Assembly (NCBI GenBank): GCA_963834305.1
Contig: CAWIAX010000001.1
Coordinates: 449,420-513,419, forward strand
Length of the DNA: 64,000 nt
Reading direction: 5' to 3'
Origin: JACCXG01 sp963834305
GTDB lineage: Bacteria > Acidobacteriota > Vicinamibacteria > Vicinamibacterales > 2-12-FULL-66-21
The notes under the pieces are model-generated. The model was not told where the DNA came from, did no database searches, and saw nothing but the letters and a program-made list of their open reading frames with translations. The position numbers and the translations under genes were made by a program. Shown here one piece after another: positions 15,674-24,587 of the stretch (position 1 is the first letter of the stretch; the number at the start of each line of letters is the position of its first letter).

Positions 15674-17101
15674 ATGCGTCTGTACAACACGCTCACCCGA
15701 CGAGAAGAGGAGTTCGCCCCCTCTCGCGACAACACCGTCCGGATGTACACCTGCGGGCTCACCGTCTACGCCCGCGGCCATATCGGCAACTTCCGCACGT
15801 TCGTCGTCTGCGACGTCCTCCGCCGCGCGCTCAAGTACGAAGCGGGCTTCGGCATGCGCCACGTCATGAACTTCACCGACGTCGACGATCGCACGATCGC
15901 CGAGTCGCAGAAGGCCGGGGTGCCGCTGCGCGACTACACCGAACGCTTCGTCACCGCGTTCCGCGAGGACGCGGACGCGCTCGGCCTCGAGCAGCCGGAG
16001 GAAACGCCGCGCGCGACCGACGACGAGAACATCGCGGCGATGGGGCGGACGATCGCCGCGCTCGAGGCGAACGGGCACACCTACCGGAGCGAGGGCTCGA
16101 TCTACTTCAAGATCTCGACGCTGCCCGGCTACGGCAGGCTCGCCCGCCTCGACCACAGCGGCATCAAGGCGGGGGCGCGGGTCGACAGCGACAAGTACGA
16201 AAAGGAAGACGCGCGCGACTTCGTGCTCTGGAAGGCGACCAGGGCGGACGAGCCGACCTGGGATCCCGGGATCGGCCCCGGACGCCCCGGCTGGCACATC
16301 GAGTGCTCGGCGATGGCACTGCGCCTGCTCGACGCGCCGCCGATCGACCTGCACGCCGGCGGTGTCGACCTGATCTTCCCGCATCACGAGAACGAGATTG
16401 CGCAGGCGGAAGGGGCGACCGGCCAGCCGTTCTCGCGCTTCTGGTTCCACGTCGAGCACCTGATGATCGAAGACGACGAGGCGGTCAGCGAGAAGATGTC
16501 GAAGTCGCTCGGCAATGCCTACAACCTCGAGGACATCCGGGCGCACGGCCTGCGCCCGTCGGCGCTGCGCTACCTGTATCTCGGGGTGCACTACCGCAAG
16601 CAGCTGAAGTTCTCCTGGAGCGCGATGGTGCAGGCGGAGGAGTCGCTCAAGCGGCTGGCCGATTTCCTGGCGCGGCTCGACCACGCCGCGGCGGGGCGGC
16701 CGCACGCCGACGTCCAGGCCCGCCTGGACGAGGCGAAGAAGGCGTTCAGCGCGCACATTCATGCCGACCTGAACACCGCCGCCGCCCTCGGCGTGGTGTT
16801 CGACCTCGTGCGCGCGCTCAACACCGCGCTCGACGCCGGGGAGCTCGGCGCCGAAGACGCGCGCGCCGTCCGGGAAACCTTCGAGGGGTTCGACCGCGTG
16901 CTGGGGGTGCTCTCGCTGCGCCGCGCCGAAGACGCGCGGCCGCCGGTACCGGTCGAAGAGATCGAGCGGCTGATCGAGGCGCGCAAGGCCGCGCGGCGGG
17001 CGCGCAACTTCGCCGAGGCCGACCGCATCCGCGCCGAGCTCGATGGCCGCGGCATTGTCCTCGAGGACACGGGCGCCGTCACGCGGTGGAAGACCAAGTA
17101 G
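15674..17101 (+). CDS. cysS: cysteinyl-tRNA synthetase
   Basis: Charges tRNA-Cys with cysteine in the cytoplasm. 475 residues, intact. The zinc Cys in YTCGLTVY is followed by the class I HIGH site as RGHIGNF at about residue 37. The KMSKS loop is present exactly (EKMSKSLGNAYN, about 275), and the zinc ligands PGWHIECSAM and HHENEIAQ are in place. The C-terminal helical anticodon-binding domain ends in the usual DGRGIVLEDT. Interestingly, the corresponding tRNA-Cys gene lies 2.3 kb downstream and is the island insertion site. Confidence 0.96.
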   Translation: MRLYNTLTRREEEFAPSRDNTVRMYTCGLTVYARGHIGNFRTFVVCDVLRRALKYEAGFGMRHVMNFTDVDDRTIAESQKAGVPLRDYTERFVTAFREDADALGLEQPEETPRATDDENIAAMGRTIAALEANGHTYRSEGSIYFKISTLPGYGRLARLDHSGIKAGARVDSDKYEKEDARDFVLWKATRADEPTWDPGIGPGRPGWHIECSAMALRLLDAPPIDLHAGGVDLIFPHHENEIAQAEGATGQPFSRFWFHVEHLMIEDDEAVSEKMSKSLGNAYNLEDIRAHGLRPSALRYLYLGVHYRKQLKFSWSAMVQAEESLKRLADFLARLDHAAAGRPHADVQARLDEAKKAFSAHIHADLNTAAALGVVFDLVRALNTALDAGELGAEDARAVRETFEGFDRVLGVLSLRRAEDARPPVPVEEIERLIEARKAARRARNFAEADRIRAELDGRGIVLEDTGAVTRWKTK

Positions 17102-17120
17102 CCCGGAATCCAGCCTGGCG

Positions 17121-18449
17121 ATGAGCGCTCCCCACATCAGGACCCCGCTTCCCGGACCCGCCGCCAGGGCGATCATCGACCGCGACGCGCGGTTCGTGTC
17201 GCCGTCCTATACCCGAGACTATCCACTGGTGATCGCCCGCGGCGAAGGGGCGGTGGTCGAGGACGTCGACGGCAATCTCTTCCTCGACTGCGCCGCCGGC
17301 ATCGCCGTCAACTCGACCGGCATCTCGCATCCGGCCGTGGTCCAGGCGATTGCCGAGCAGGCGCAGAAGTTCATCCACATGTCGGGGACGGACTTCTACT
17401 ACGAGCCGCAGGTGCGGCTGGCCGAGGAGCTCGCCGCGATTGCGCCGATCGACGGGGAGGTGCGGACGTTCTTCGCCAATTCCGGCACCGAGACCACGGA
17501 AGCGGCGATCAAGCTGGCGCGCTACTACACGAAGCGGACCGGCATCATCGCCTTTTTCGGGGCGTTCCACGGGCGCTCGCTCGGGGCGCTGTCGTTGACC
17601 GCGAGCAAGGCGATTCAGCGCCGCGGCTTCGGGCCGTTCATGCCCGGGGTCTACCATGCGCCGTATCCGGACGTCTACCGCTACGACGGCAGCGCCGATG
17701 CCTGCGCCGCCGCCTCGCTGTCCTTCATCCGCGACCAGCTGCTCGTCCACCTGGCGGCGCCCGACGAAATTGCCGCGATCGTCGTCGAGCCGATCCAGGG
17801 GGAGGGGGGCTACCTGGTGCCGCCGCCGGCGTTTCTCCAGGGGCTGCGGGAGCTCACCGCCGAGCACGGCATGCTGCTCGTCGTCGACGAGGTCCAGTCG
17901 GGTATGGGGCGGACGGGGAAGATGTTCGCGTCGGATCACCTGGGGTTGAAGGCCGACGTCGTCAACATCGCGAAGGGGATTGCCTCGGGGCTGCCGCTCG
18001 GTGTCACCTGCGCGCGGGCCGAGGTGATGAGCTGGCCGCCGGGCGCGCATGCCAGCACGTTTGGCGGCAACCCGGTGTCGTGCGCCGCGGCCAACGCCAC
18101 CATCCGGCTGTTGCAAGAGGGGCTGGTCGAGAATGCCGCCGCCGTCGGCGCGCATCTCATCGAGGGGCTGCGCGCGCTGCAGGACACGCACGCGATCATC
18201 GGCGACGTGCGCGGCAAGGGGCTGATGATCGGTATCGAGCTCGTGCGCGACCGCCAGACCAAGGCGCGGGCGGTGGAGGAGCGCAACGCGCTCGTGCAGG
18301 CGATGTTCCGCCGCGGCGTGCTGGTGCTCGGGGCCGGCCGCAACGCGCTGCGCCTGGCGCCGCCGCTCGTCCTCACGATCGCGCAGGCCGACGCCGTGCT
18401 GCGGGTGTTCGAGGAGAGCCTGGCGGAAGTCGAGGCCGCGCACGGCTGA
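17121..18449 (+). CDS. class III PLP aminotransferase (acetylornithine/4-aminobutyrate type)
   Basis: 442 residues, intact. FANSGTETTEAAIKLARYYT binds the PLP phosphate, VVDEVQSGMGRTGKMF carries the PLP-contacting Asp, and the Schiff-base lysine is in NIAKGIASGLPLG. The sequence has the length and N-terminus of bacterial 4-aminobutyrate or ornithine aminotransferases rather than short ArgD. With argH in the same block, a role in arginine or ornithine metabolism is possible, but substrate cannot be read from sequence. Begins 19 bp after cysS. Confidence 0.88.
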   Translation: MSAPHIRTPLPGPAARAIIDRDARFVSPSYTRDYPLVIARGEGAVVEDVDGNLFLDCAAGIAVNSTGISHPAVVQAIAEQAQKFIHMSGTDFYYEPQVRLAEELAAIAPIDGEVRTFFANSGTETTEAAIKLARYYTKRTGIIAFFGAFHGRSLGALSLTASKAIQRRGFGPFMPGVYHAPYPDVYRYDGSADACAAASLSFIRDQLLVHLAAPDEIAAIVVEPIQGEGGYLVPPPAFLQGLRELTAEHGMLLVVDEVQSGMGRTGKMFASDHLGLKADVVNIAKGIASGLPLGVTCARAEVMSWPPGAHASTFGGNPVSCAAANATIRLLQEGLVENAAAVGAHLIEGLRALQDTHAIIGDVRGKGLMIGIELVRDRQTKARAVEERNALVQAMFRRGVLVLGAGRNALRLAPPLVLTIAQADAVLRVFEESLAEVEAAHG

Positions 18450-18547
18450 GCCGCGCCGATCCCTGCCAACCGCTCGGCCGAGCGTTCGTCCGCTGCGCGC
18501 AGCGGTCCCGCCGCCCAGCACCATCTTTGCTCTGTCTCGGTGACGTC

Positions 18548-18901
18548 ATGACCCTGGCTCGCCAGGCGCTTGGATTCCGCGGGGAAGATCTGGCGGCGCG
18601 GGCGCTGGAGCGCCGGGGGTACGCAATTCTTGCCCGGCGCTACCGCACCCGCCATGGCGAAATCGACATCATTGCCGAGGACCGCGGCACCCTGGTGTTC
18701 GTCGAGGTCAAGGCTCGAACAGACGACGAGTTCGGGACCGCGGCGGAGGCCGTGACCGCTTCAAAGCAGCGGCGGCTGCTGCGGATGGCGCGGCTCTACC
18801 TGGCCACCGCAACCGTCAACCGGCCCTGCCGGTTCGACGTCGTCGCCATCATGCTGGACCAGGGGGAGCCGGTGGTCGAGGTGTACACGAATGCGTTTTA
18901 G
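18548..18901 (+). CDS. yraN: YraN/UPF0102 nuclease-fold protein
   Basis: 117 residues. The pattern GFRGEDLAARALERRGYAIL, then HGEIDIIAED and VFVEVKAR, gives the D-ExK catalytic set of a Holliday-junction-resolvase-like restriction fold seen across UPF0102. Cellular role is not settled. It stands 98 bp after the aminotransferase and is the last protein gene before the tRNAs. Confidence 0.88.
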   Translation: MTLARQALGFRGEDLAARALERRGYAILARRYRTRHGEIDIIAEDRGTLVFVEVKARTDDEFGTAAEAVTASKQRRLLRMARLYLATATVNRPCRFDVVAIMLDQGEPVVEVYTNAF

Positions 18902-19111
18902 AGCAACTGGGGAGCTGGGGAACTGGGGAGGTGGGGAACTAAGCGCCGAACGGAACGGGCGAGGTGCGGAGAGCGAGCGGAGTGCAGTGAGCCAATCGGG
19001 GTGCAGGGCCCCTGCGGCGACAGCAGAGCGAACGGAACGGAGCGAGCAGCGAAGAGCGAGCGGAGTGGAGTGAGCTAGTCGGGGTGCAGGGGACCCCGAC
19101 GATCTAAAGAA
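18902..19111. repeat. low-complexity and direct-repeat stretch
   Basis: Non-coding. Positions 18904-18941 repeat the unit GGGGAACTGGGGAG with small changes. A roughly 42-bp segment at 18970-19011 recurs with a few substitutions at 19053-19095 (both start AGAGCGAGCGGAGTG and end in CGGGGTGCAGGG). The spacer also has AGCGAACGGAACGG-type units. Purine-biased repeats like this are often found between genes of Acidobacteria; function unknown. Confidence 0.7.
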
Positions 19112-19186
19112 TGGAGCGGGAAACGGGATTCGAACCCGCGACTTCGACCTTGGCAAGGTCGCACTCTACCACTGAGTTATTCCCGC
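19112..19186 (-). tRNA. tRNA-Gly(GCC)
   Basis: Reverse strand gives a full cloverleaf: acceptor GCGGGAA pairing with TTCCCGC, D-arm CTCAGTGGTAGAG, anticodon loop TTGCCAA, T-arm GGGTTCGAATCCC, discriminator T and an encoded CCA. Confidence 0.95.
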
Positions 19187-19394
19187 GCCTGAGCGCAGGC
19201 GCTGCCGCCGGCAGCGCCCAACCGCCGTTCTTGAAGTCCCAATCGTACCACACGCGTTGCCGGGCGAGCAAATCGAGGCGGCTGAACGAGCTGGCGGCGC
19301 GCCTGGGCTGGTTGCGCCCGCGCCGGGCTCCGCCGTCATGGTAAGATTTCCCTTTGTCCCCGGTCGCAAGCCCGCCGCACACGCAGTTCTGACC

Positions 19395-19469
<75 letters not shown>

Positions 19470-19484
19470 ACTTTCCTAGGAAAT

Positions 19485-20652
19485 TTAGAGACTGACTCTC
19501 AGGCGGGGACCGCGATCGGGCTCCACTGTGCCCGAATTGTGCCCATCACGGTCTGACGCTGGCGGGACTGGCTGAAGCGTGTTGAGCTTCTTCGCGGCCT
19601 CAACGAGGTCGCACTCGCTGACGATGTTGTAGCGCTCGAACACCGAGCGCGTCTTGTGTCCGGTCATCTGCATAGCGACGCGCTCGGGAATGCCGGCGCG
19701 CACCAGGTTGCGCACGGCGGTCCGTCGCAGGTCGTGCGGAATGCGACCCGGACAGCCCGCCTTCGTACATGCTGCTCGGAACGCTTTGATGAACGTCGTG
19801 ATCCGCTTGCCCTTCACCTTGCGGTTCGAGCGATTGAACACCCAGGGACAGATCACGTCCTCGGCCTTCAGGCGCTCGTGCTCGGTCTTCTGCTCCTCCA
19901 GAAGCTGCTCGCAGTGCGTCAGTGAAGGGAAAGGTGCGCCCCTCGTCGTTCTTCGTTGTGTGCGGGTCCAGGCGAACGACGCGAGCTTCGAAGTCGACGT
20001 GTCGCCACTGGAGCCGCAGCACCTCGCTCGGGATCCGCCAGCCAGTGATGTACGCGAACTGTACCGCCGGGACGAATCGCCGCCGGCAGGTGAGCGAGGA
20101 TGCGGTCGAACTGCTCGCCGCTCGAAGAAGCCCGTACGCACGTTCCGTTCCTTCAGCATCGGGATGTGCGGCACGTGCATCAACTTGCCGTTCTGCCGCG
20201 CCAGGTTGAGGATTCGCTTCAGCGTCGTCAGCTCGCGGTTGATCTCGCCGTTGGAGACCTTCCGTTCCTGACGTTCGTCCAACTCGCCAACGACCATCAC
20301 GTCCTTCTGGCGCTTCAGGATGAACGCGTTTACGTCGGCAGTGCTGATCGTTGATAGGCGTCGACCACCGAAGTAGGGCAGCAGGTGCAGCCGAATCCGC
20401 CGCTCAAGCTCGTCGGCCGACCGCCGTCCGTTGACGGCGTATTCCGTCTTGAGATCGTCTGCAGCTTCATCGAACCGAATCCGATTCAGCTTCGGGTTGA
20501 TCGGCAAGCCATGCGCGATGTCGCCCTCGCGGAGCTTCAGCAGATTGATCGCGTCGGATTCCCTGCGTACTGTGGCTCGACTCCCTGATCGGCCGGCCGT
20601 TCCGGTAGTACTTGACCCACCAGACGGCGCCGCGCTTGTACGTCATGCCCAT
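19485..20652 (-). CDS. int: tyrosine recombinase (phage-type integrase), several frameshifts
   Basis: Site-specific recombinase for element 1. The start MGMTYKRGAVWWVKYYRNGR is the typical small Arm-binding domain. After a break near 20575 the SAM-like core-binding domain reads on to RQNGKLMHVPHIPMLKE. Breaks near 20105 and 19925 disturb the first catalytic segment (WRIPSEVLRLQWRHVDF can be pieced together). The end has HDLRRTAVRNLVRAG, GHKTRSVFERYNI with the catalytic Tyr, so His-x-x-Arg, His and Tyr of the R-H-R-H-Y set are visible. About 388 residues. It points toward attL, the usual arrangement. Confidence 0.9.
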
Positions 20653-20673
20653 TCGTTGTTCCTCCTTTGGTTA

Positions 20674-20919
20674 CTACGGGTGCAGTTGCGAAGTGTCGAC
20701 CTCCTTCCAGCGTTCGATGAGTCGTTCAAGATCGCGCGAGTCGATCAGGATGCGTCGCATGACACGACCGTCGCGTGCGCGAGGGCTCGGGATGCGGACG
20801 GCGGGGATGTGTCCGTTGAGCACGAGGTCGCGCAACGTCCAATAGCTGCAGCCAAGATACGCCGCTGCTGTCCGAAGGTCCATCAGCCGGCCACCTGGCG
20901 AAGTCGTTCGCTTCCGCAT
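20674..20919 (-). CDS. AlpA/MerR-like helix-turn-helix excisionase
   Basis: 81 residues. LMDLRTAAAYLGCSYWTLRD is a winged helix-turn-helix start typical of excisionase-family DNA-binding proteins (AlpA, Xis), and the rest RRILIDSRDLERLIERW fits the wing and last helix. It lies 21 bp upstream of the integrase on the same strand, so both are probably one transcript, with a role in directing excision. Confidence 0.82.
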   Translation of the reverse strand: MRKRTTSPGGRLMDLRTAAAYLGCSYWTLRDLVLNGHIPAVRIPSPRARDGRVMRRILIDSRDLERLIERWKEVDTSQLHP

Positions 20920-20950
20920 CGCACCTCTGTTGACGAACGGAATTCTCGTC

Positions 20951-21083
20951 GGCCATCACGTAAGTGCCAGGACCGCGCTCGACCGAGCGATTCGTCAAGG
21001 CCGAAGCCCGCGTTCCGCGGGTCGAGCGAAGCGAGAGCCTTGACGAACGCGAGGCGAGCGCCAGAATCAACGACGTGATGGCC
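20951..21083 (-). other. 133-nt structured element, copy A
   Basis: Outer arms GGCCATCACG (20951-20960) and CGTGATGGCC (21074-21083) are perfect inverted repeats. Nested inside are GCGCTCG/CGAGCGC (20975-20981 with 21055-21061), an 11-bp stem TTCGTCAAGGC/GCCTTGACGAA (20991-21001 with 21037-21047), and an apical CCCGCG-TTC-CGCGGG hairpin (21007-21021), followed by the motif GAGCGAAGCGA. It starts 31 bp upstream of the excisionase ATG on the minus strand, so it would be a 5' leader if transcribed; it could equally act as a DNA structure. Copy B at 27097 has the same length, plan and loop motifs with changed stem bases. Confidence 0.75.
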
Positions 21084-21623
21084 GTCCGGAACTTCGCGGT
21101 GAGCTGAGGACCGCTGCAGTGAAGATTCAGAGGATGGTTCGCGCTACGACTCGAGGCCGATTGCGCGTCCATTGCGGCGCAGTGTGTGAAGCAGTCCTCG
21201 CTTCCGTCGCGTGCGTCAACGAACGCTCGCAGACGGCCACGAAGATCTTCTCGGAAGATAGGCCTCGGTTATGTCGCTTGTCAATCACGAAGATCGCGCA
21301 ATTTGCGCTCAGCAATGATCGTTGCATCGTGCATCCGGCGGAATTTCCCGACAGGGAACGTCGTATCGTACGTCGCTGCGTCTCTCAACGCGAAGACGAT
21401 TTCTGCCGGACGAAGTTGCTCACGCCGTTTTCGCGGCGTGTCCAACGCAAGTCTTGCGATAAGTCCGATTGTGCTCGACGCAGGCGCCGAGATTGAACGT
21501 TCCGCGCAGTACCCCTTGATTCCGCACGACGGGACCAAGCGACGAACACGAGTAGCGCTCGTTCTTCCGGGAAGACCGAGACTTCCCGGCGTCACGCCGC
21601 GCGGTCACCTTCGTCCGGACAAG

Positions 21624-21702
21624 TGGGGGCGTGAGCGACCCCCGTCTGAATGGGTCCGGGGCCGCCTCCCGGGGGTGGCAGAGGGGGTCGCTCACGCCCC
21701 CA
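21624..21702. repeat. 20-bp perfect inverted repeat
   Basis: TGGGGGCGTGAGCGACCCCC at 21624-21643 is exactly complementary to 21683-21702, with a 39-base spacer that itself holds CCGGGGCCGCCTCCCGGGGG. It lies in the non-coding middle of element 1. It could be a bidirectional terminator, a replication or recombination site; the sequence alone does not decide. Confidence 0.8.
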
Positions 21703-21872
21703 GCTCGCGATCCACCATCATCCGCGCGGCGTCCGCGGCGGCACAGAACGCCGCCGCATTCTCGATGACTGCGACAGCGCATCGCCTTGTCCGCCAGTAG
21801 TTTGCGGTTGCACTGATCGTCCGCGAGGCGCGGCCTCAGCGTCGTCGATCCGGTGTCCAGTTCAGCGGCTAG

Positions 21873-21909
21873 AGGGGGGACAACTCATACCGGAGGCGTT
21901 GTCCCCCCT
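21873..21909 (+). terminator. 12-bp hairpin, terminator-like or operator
   Basis: AGGGGGGACAAC (21873-21884) pairs perfectly with GTTGTCCCCCCT (21898-21909), loop of 13. It is followed by TTCG, not a long T run. It sits 75 bp before the DUF433 start, so it could insulate the toxin-antitoxin genes from upstream transcription or be their operator. Confidence 0.5.
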
Positions 21910-21984
21910 TTCGTCCCCCGTGTCCCTCCGCGACGGCTGCGATAAACTGACTCTGACGCTGACCGTAACCAGGGGGCGAGCGAG

Positions 21985-22209
21985 ATGAAGGAGACCGACC
22001 CGGTCATTCACAGCGACCCGGAGATCATGGGCGGCACGCCCGTGTTCGTCGGCACCCGTGTGCCGCTTGCGACGCTCCTGGATTACCTCGAGGCAGGTCA
22101 GCCTTTATCCGAGTTCCTGGAGGACTTTCCGACGGTCACCAGGGAGCAGGCAGTAGCCGCTTTGGAGCAGGCCAAGGAGGCGCTCCTCGCCCGTGCGCGT
22201 CCTGCTTGA
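21985..22209 (+). CDS. DUF433 protein, probable antitoxin
   Basis: 74 residues. IHSDPEIMGGTPVFVGTRVP, then LLDYLEAGQPLSEFLEDFP, is the DUF433 signature (a small helix-turn-helix-like VapB-type family). Its last codons overlap the start of the next gene by 17 bp, as expected of translationally coupled toxin-antitoxin pairs. SD-like GGGGGCGAGCGAG precedes the ATG. Confidence 0.85.
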   Translation: MKETDPVIHSDPEIMGGTPVFVGTRVPLATLLDYLEAGQPLSEFLEDFPTVTREQAVAALEQAKEALLARARPA

Positions 22210-22513
22210 CGAGTGCGTCCCGAAGCGGCTGAAAAGCGAGCTCGTCGGCCACGATGCGAGAACCGTCCAGGAGATGGGATGGGCCGGCAAGCGCAACGGC
22301 GAGCTCCTCGCAGCGGCGGCCGCTGAATTCGACGCGTTTCTGACCGTCGACCGCAACTTGGCGTTCCAGCAGGACCTCTCAGGTTTCGACGTGGCTGTCA
22401 TTGTCTTGATTGCGGAGACGAACCGTTTCGAAGAGCTGCGAGCGCTCACCCCACGGCTTCTCGCCGTCATCGGCTCCGCGAAGCGGAGAACGATCACCTT
22501 CGTCGGTCGATGA
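22193..22513 (+). CDS. DUF5615 PIN-like protein, probable toxin
   Basis: 106 residues from GTG. MRVLLDECVPKRLKSELVGH, then DAFLTVDRNLAFQQ, gives the acidic residues of the PIN-like nuclease fold (DUF5615), the usual partner of DUF433. The family is assigned toxin-like RNase function by analogy; activity is not shown. Overlaps the DUF433 gene at its start and the membrane-protein gene by 4 bp at its end. Confidence 0.83.
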   Translation: MRVLLDECVPKRLKSELVGHDARTVQEMGWAGKRNGELLAAAAAEFDAFLTVDRNLAFQQDLSGFDVAVIVLIAETNRFEELRALTPRLLAVIGSAKRRTITFVGR

Positions 22514-24328
22514 TCGAAAAACTCCCACTGTCAAATGAACAGACACCTGGCCGAGAGGCGTCTCGCACCGCCTTGCTGTCGGCATGCTTACTCGGTGGGC
22601 TGGCACTCGTGGCGTACTTGCGTCGTACTCCGAAGAAGAAAAATGGGGCCGCAGTTGAATCACGGGACCTCGGGGCGGTAAATACGGTTCAGCTCGAGGA
22701 GCGCCAAGCGATCGAACACCATCTACACCACCCTGCGCGGCCGACCGATCCGTCAGCGTTGACGACGTACTTCGGGTACTCTCGCGGAAATCTTCGCCGG
22801 GCTGATTGCCCTGCTGGCCGGTGGTGCGGTCGCGTACGTTGTCTTTCTGAACGATCGGAGGACTCAGTTCGAGGACAGCATCCAACAACATCGATTTGAG
22901 ATTCGAAAGCAGCTGCTGGAGCTCCGAGAGGGATGGACGAACCTTCATGGGCTCACGCTTCTTCCGGATGAATTCGACTTGGCGTTGCGCAGAAACTATC
23001 CAGGGCTCAGCGGCGCTCCTCTTCTCAACAAAGTCAGTCAGGATGTGGCGTTCCTGAATGAACCGCTCGCCCGAACCCTGGCGGAGATGCCGAAGGGGAA
23101 AACGCTGGGTCCCGGAAGAGGTCGCGTCTACGTTTGGGTCTCTCATGAAGCTGTAGCGATTCTCACTCGCGGCCTTATATCTGCAGCACCCTCATCGAAT
23201 GAGGTCTTCCCATCCAAACCGACACCAGGATTTGCTGAGTGGCGTCGGGATTTCGAAGCGTTGCGTGGAACCCTGACGGTTGGCGAATGGTTCCGATCAG
23301 AATTGCTGGACGAGTTTGTTCAGTCTTTGAGCGCCCTGCCCGAGTGGCAGTCGACGCAAATTCGAACCCGTGTGACCGCAGCGGTTGAACTTCTTGGTCG
23401 ACAAAGAAGATTGATCGACGTGCGACTGAATGAAATCGACGAACTTGAGTTGACCTCCTCCCGCTATCGCGTAAGCGACGCACTGACCGGCCAGTTCATT
23501 GGTTGGCTATCAGCTGCATTCGTCCTGGGCGTGCTCGTTCCGCTCTCGACAATCCTGTTGCGACGTTGGCAGACACGGACGATGGCGGGCTTTGTGGGGG
23601 TCGCCGCCCTGGTGCCATTGGGGGTGGCGGTGTGGATCTTTGTGCGCTCAGTGCCGGATGTGCCCACTACCATCGAAGCCGATTATCTCGAGTCGCGATG
23701 GTACGAGCCCCTGCATCGCCGGCTGAGTGAAGATGGGCAAAGACTCGCCGCAGCGGGTCCTCTTGATCGTCGAGCGTTCTTGGAGGCTGAGAGTGCTGCC
23801 GCTGCCGACCACTTTTCTCAGGATGTGCAGGCAGCTCTCGCGGAGTACATCAAAGCTACCGACGGGTACAACAGAATTGCTCTGGAACTCGCGACGAGGA
23901 TCTTGGATCGAGTGAGGGCAGATCGCACGTACAGCAGCTTGCCGTCGCCGCCTGCGTCAGAGCCCGGACAGGTTAGCTCAGGCCACAGCTTGCCAATCGT
24001 CAAGATCCTCGACGCGACGTATGTTCGTCAGACGTTCACCAATGTTGCGCAGCGGCCACCAGACTCGTTCTCACTGATGACCCACGGAACGACCGCCACA
24101 ACAAGGGAGCATGCGCCCGTTTCAGGACGTGCCGTGGTGGCACGTCGACTGGAAATTGAGCGGTTATTCGGCGCGATCCGCGCAGATGTATGTGCCTCGC
24201 CGTCAGTACTTGCCTTCGACAGCGCCCGTCGAGCCGCCGACGATGCGCGGTTGAAGCTCGCCGCAACTCTTCGGGCCAATGAACCCGTAAAGCGTGAAGA
24301 CTTCGGAGCGGCGTGCGTGCTTCAGTGA
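22510..24328 (+). CDS. unrecognised multi-pass membrane protein, one frameshift
   Basis: ATG overlaps the toxin stop (ATGA). The first frame runs to about 22755, then continues one frame over as TLAEIFAGLIALLAGGAVAY and on to 24328, about 600 residues. Predicted membrane helices: TALLSACLLGGLALVAYL (about 20-38), FAGLIALLAGGAVAYVVFL (about 88-108), FIGWLSAAFVLGVLVPLS (about 325) and GFVGVAALVPLGVAVWIF (about 360). Between helices 2 and 3 is a long, mostly helical soluble segment with WTNLHGLTLLPDEFD and many Glu/Arg. No family recognised. Less GC-rich than neighbours, so probably transferred cargo. A third member of the toxin-antitoxin operon by position. Confidence 0.7.
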
Positions 24329-24520
24329 ACCTCCGCCGAATTGATGCGCGATTGTTCAGCTGTGCCCGAACTGTGCCCACGGCGATCCGACCCTGCCCAG
24401 TTTCCACCAACGCCACACACGCTGAGCGCCGAGCATCGATTCGCGTATCGCAGTGAGCCCGTGAGATTTGAAGCCAGATCGCCCATCTTGGGGATCGTGA
24501 GAAGACGACCGGGGATGGCC

Positions 24521-24565
24521 CTGCAAAACCTCCATCCCCGGTTCAAATCCGGGCGGCGCCTCCAA
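24521..24565 (+). repeat. attR of element 1 / left junction of element 2
   Basis: Exact 45-bp copy of 19425-19469, the 3' half of tRNA-Cys without the 5' half, so not a functional tRNA. The second integrase stop is 23 bp to its right. Confidence 0.92.
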
Positions 24566-24587
24566 TCCTAAATCTCAGTTAACACTG

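Larger units (their letters stand above)
21084..21984. other. gene-poor stretch of element 1 with two strong inverted repeats
   Basis: No reading frame here is convincing on either strand. A minus-strand tail ending in DAARMMVDRELGA (stop near 21696) looks protein-like over about 45 codons but has no start and may be a decayed or frameshifted gene. The strand composition changes repeatedly. The two inverted repeats are listed separately. The last 80 bases should hold the promoter of the DUF433/DUF5615 pair, but I cannot point to convincing -35/-10 boxes. Confidence 0.5.

Noticed and set aside
20951..21083. Retron msr/msd interpretation of the 133-nt element (outer inverted repeats)
   Set aside because: No reverse transcriptase gene is present in either element, and the inner layout does not resemble a retron.
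24514..24565. A second tRNA-Cys gene at 24.5 kb
   Set aside because: Only the 3' half from the anticodon onward is present; the acceptor 5' strand and D-arm are missing, so it is an attachment-site copy.
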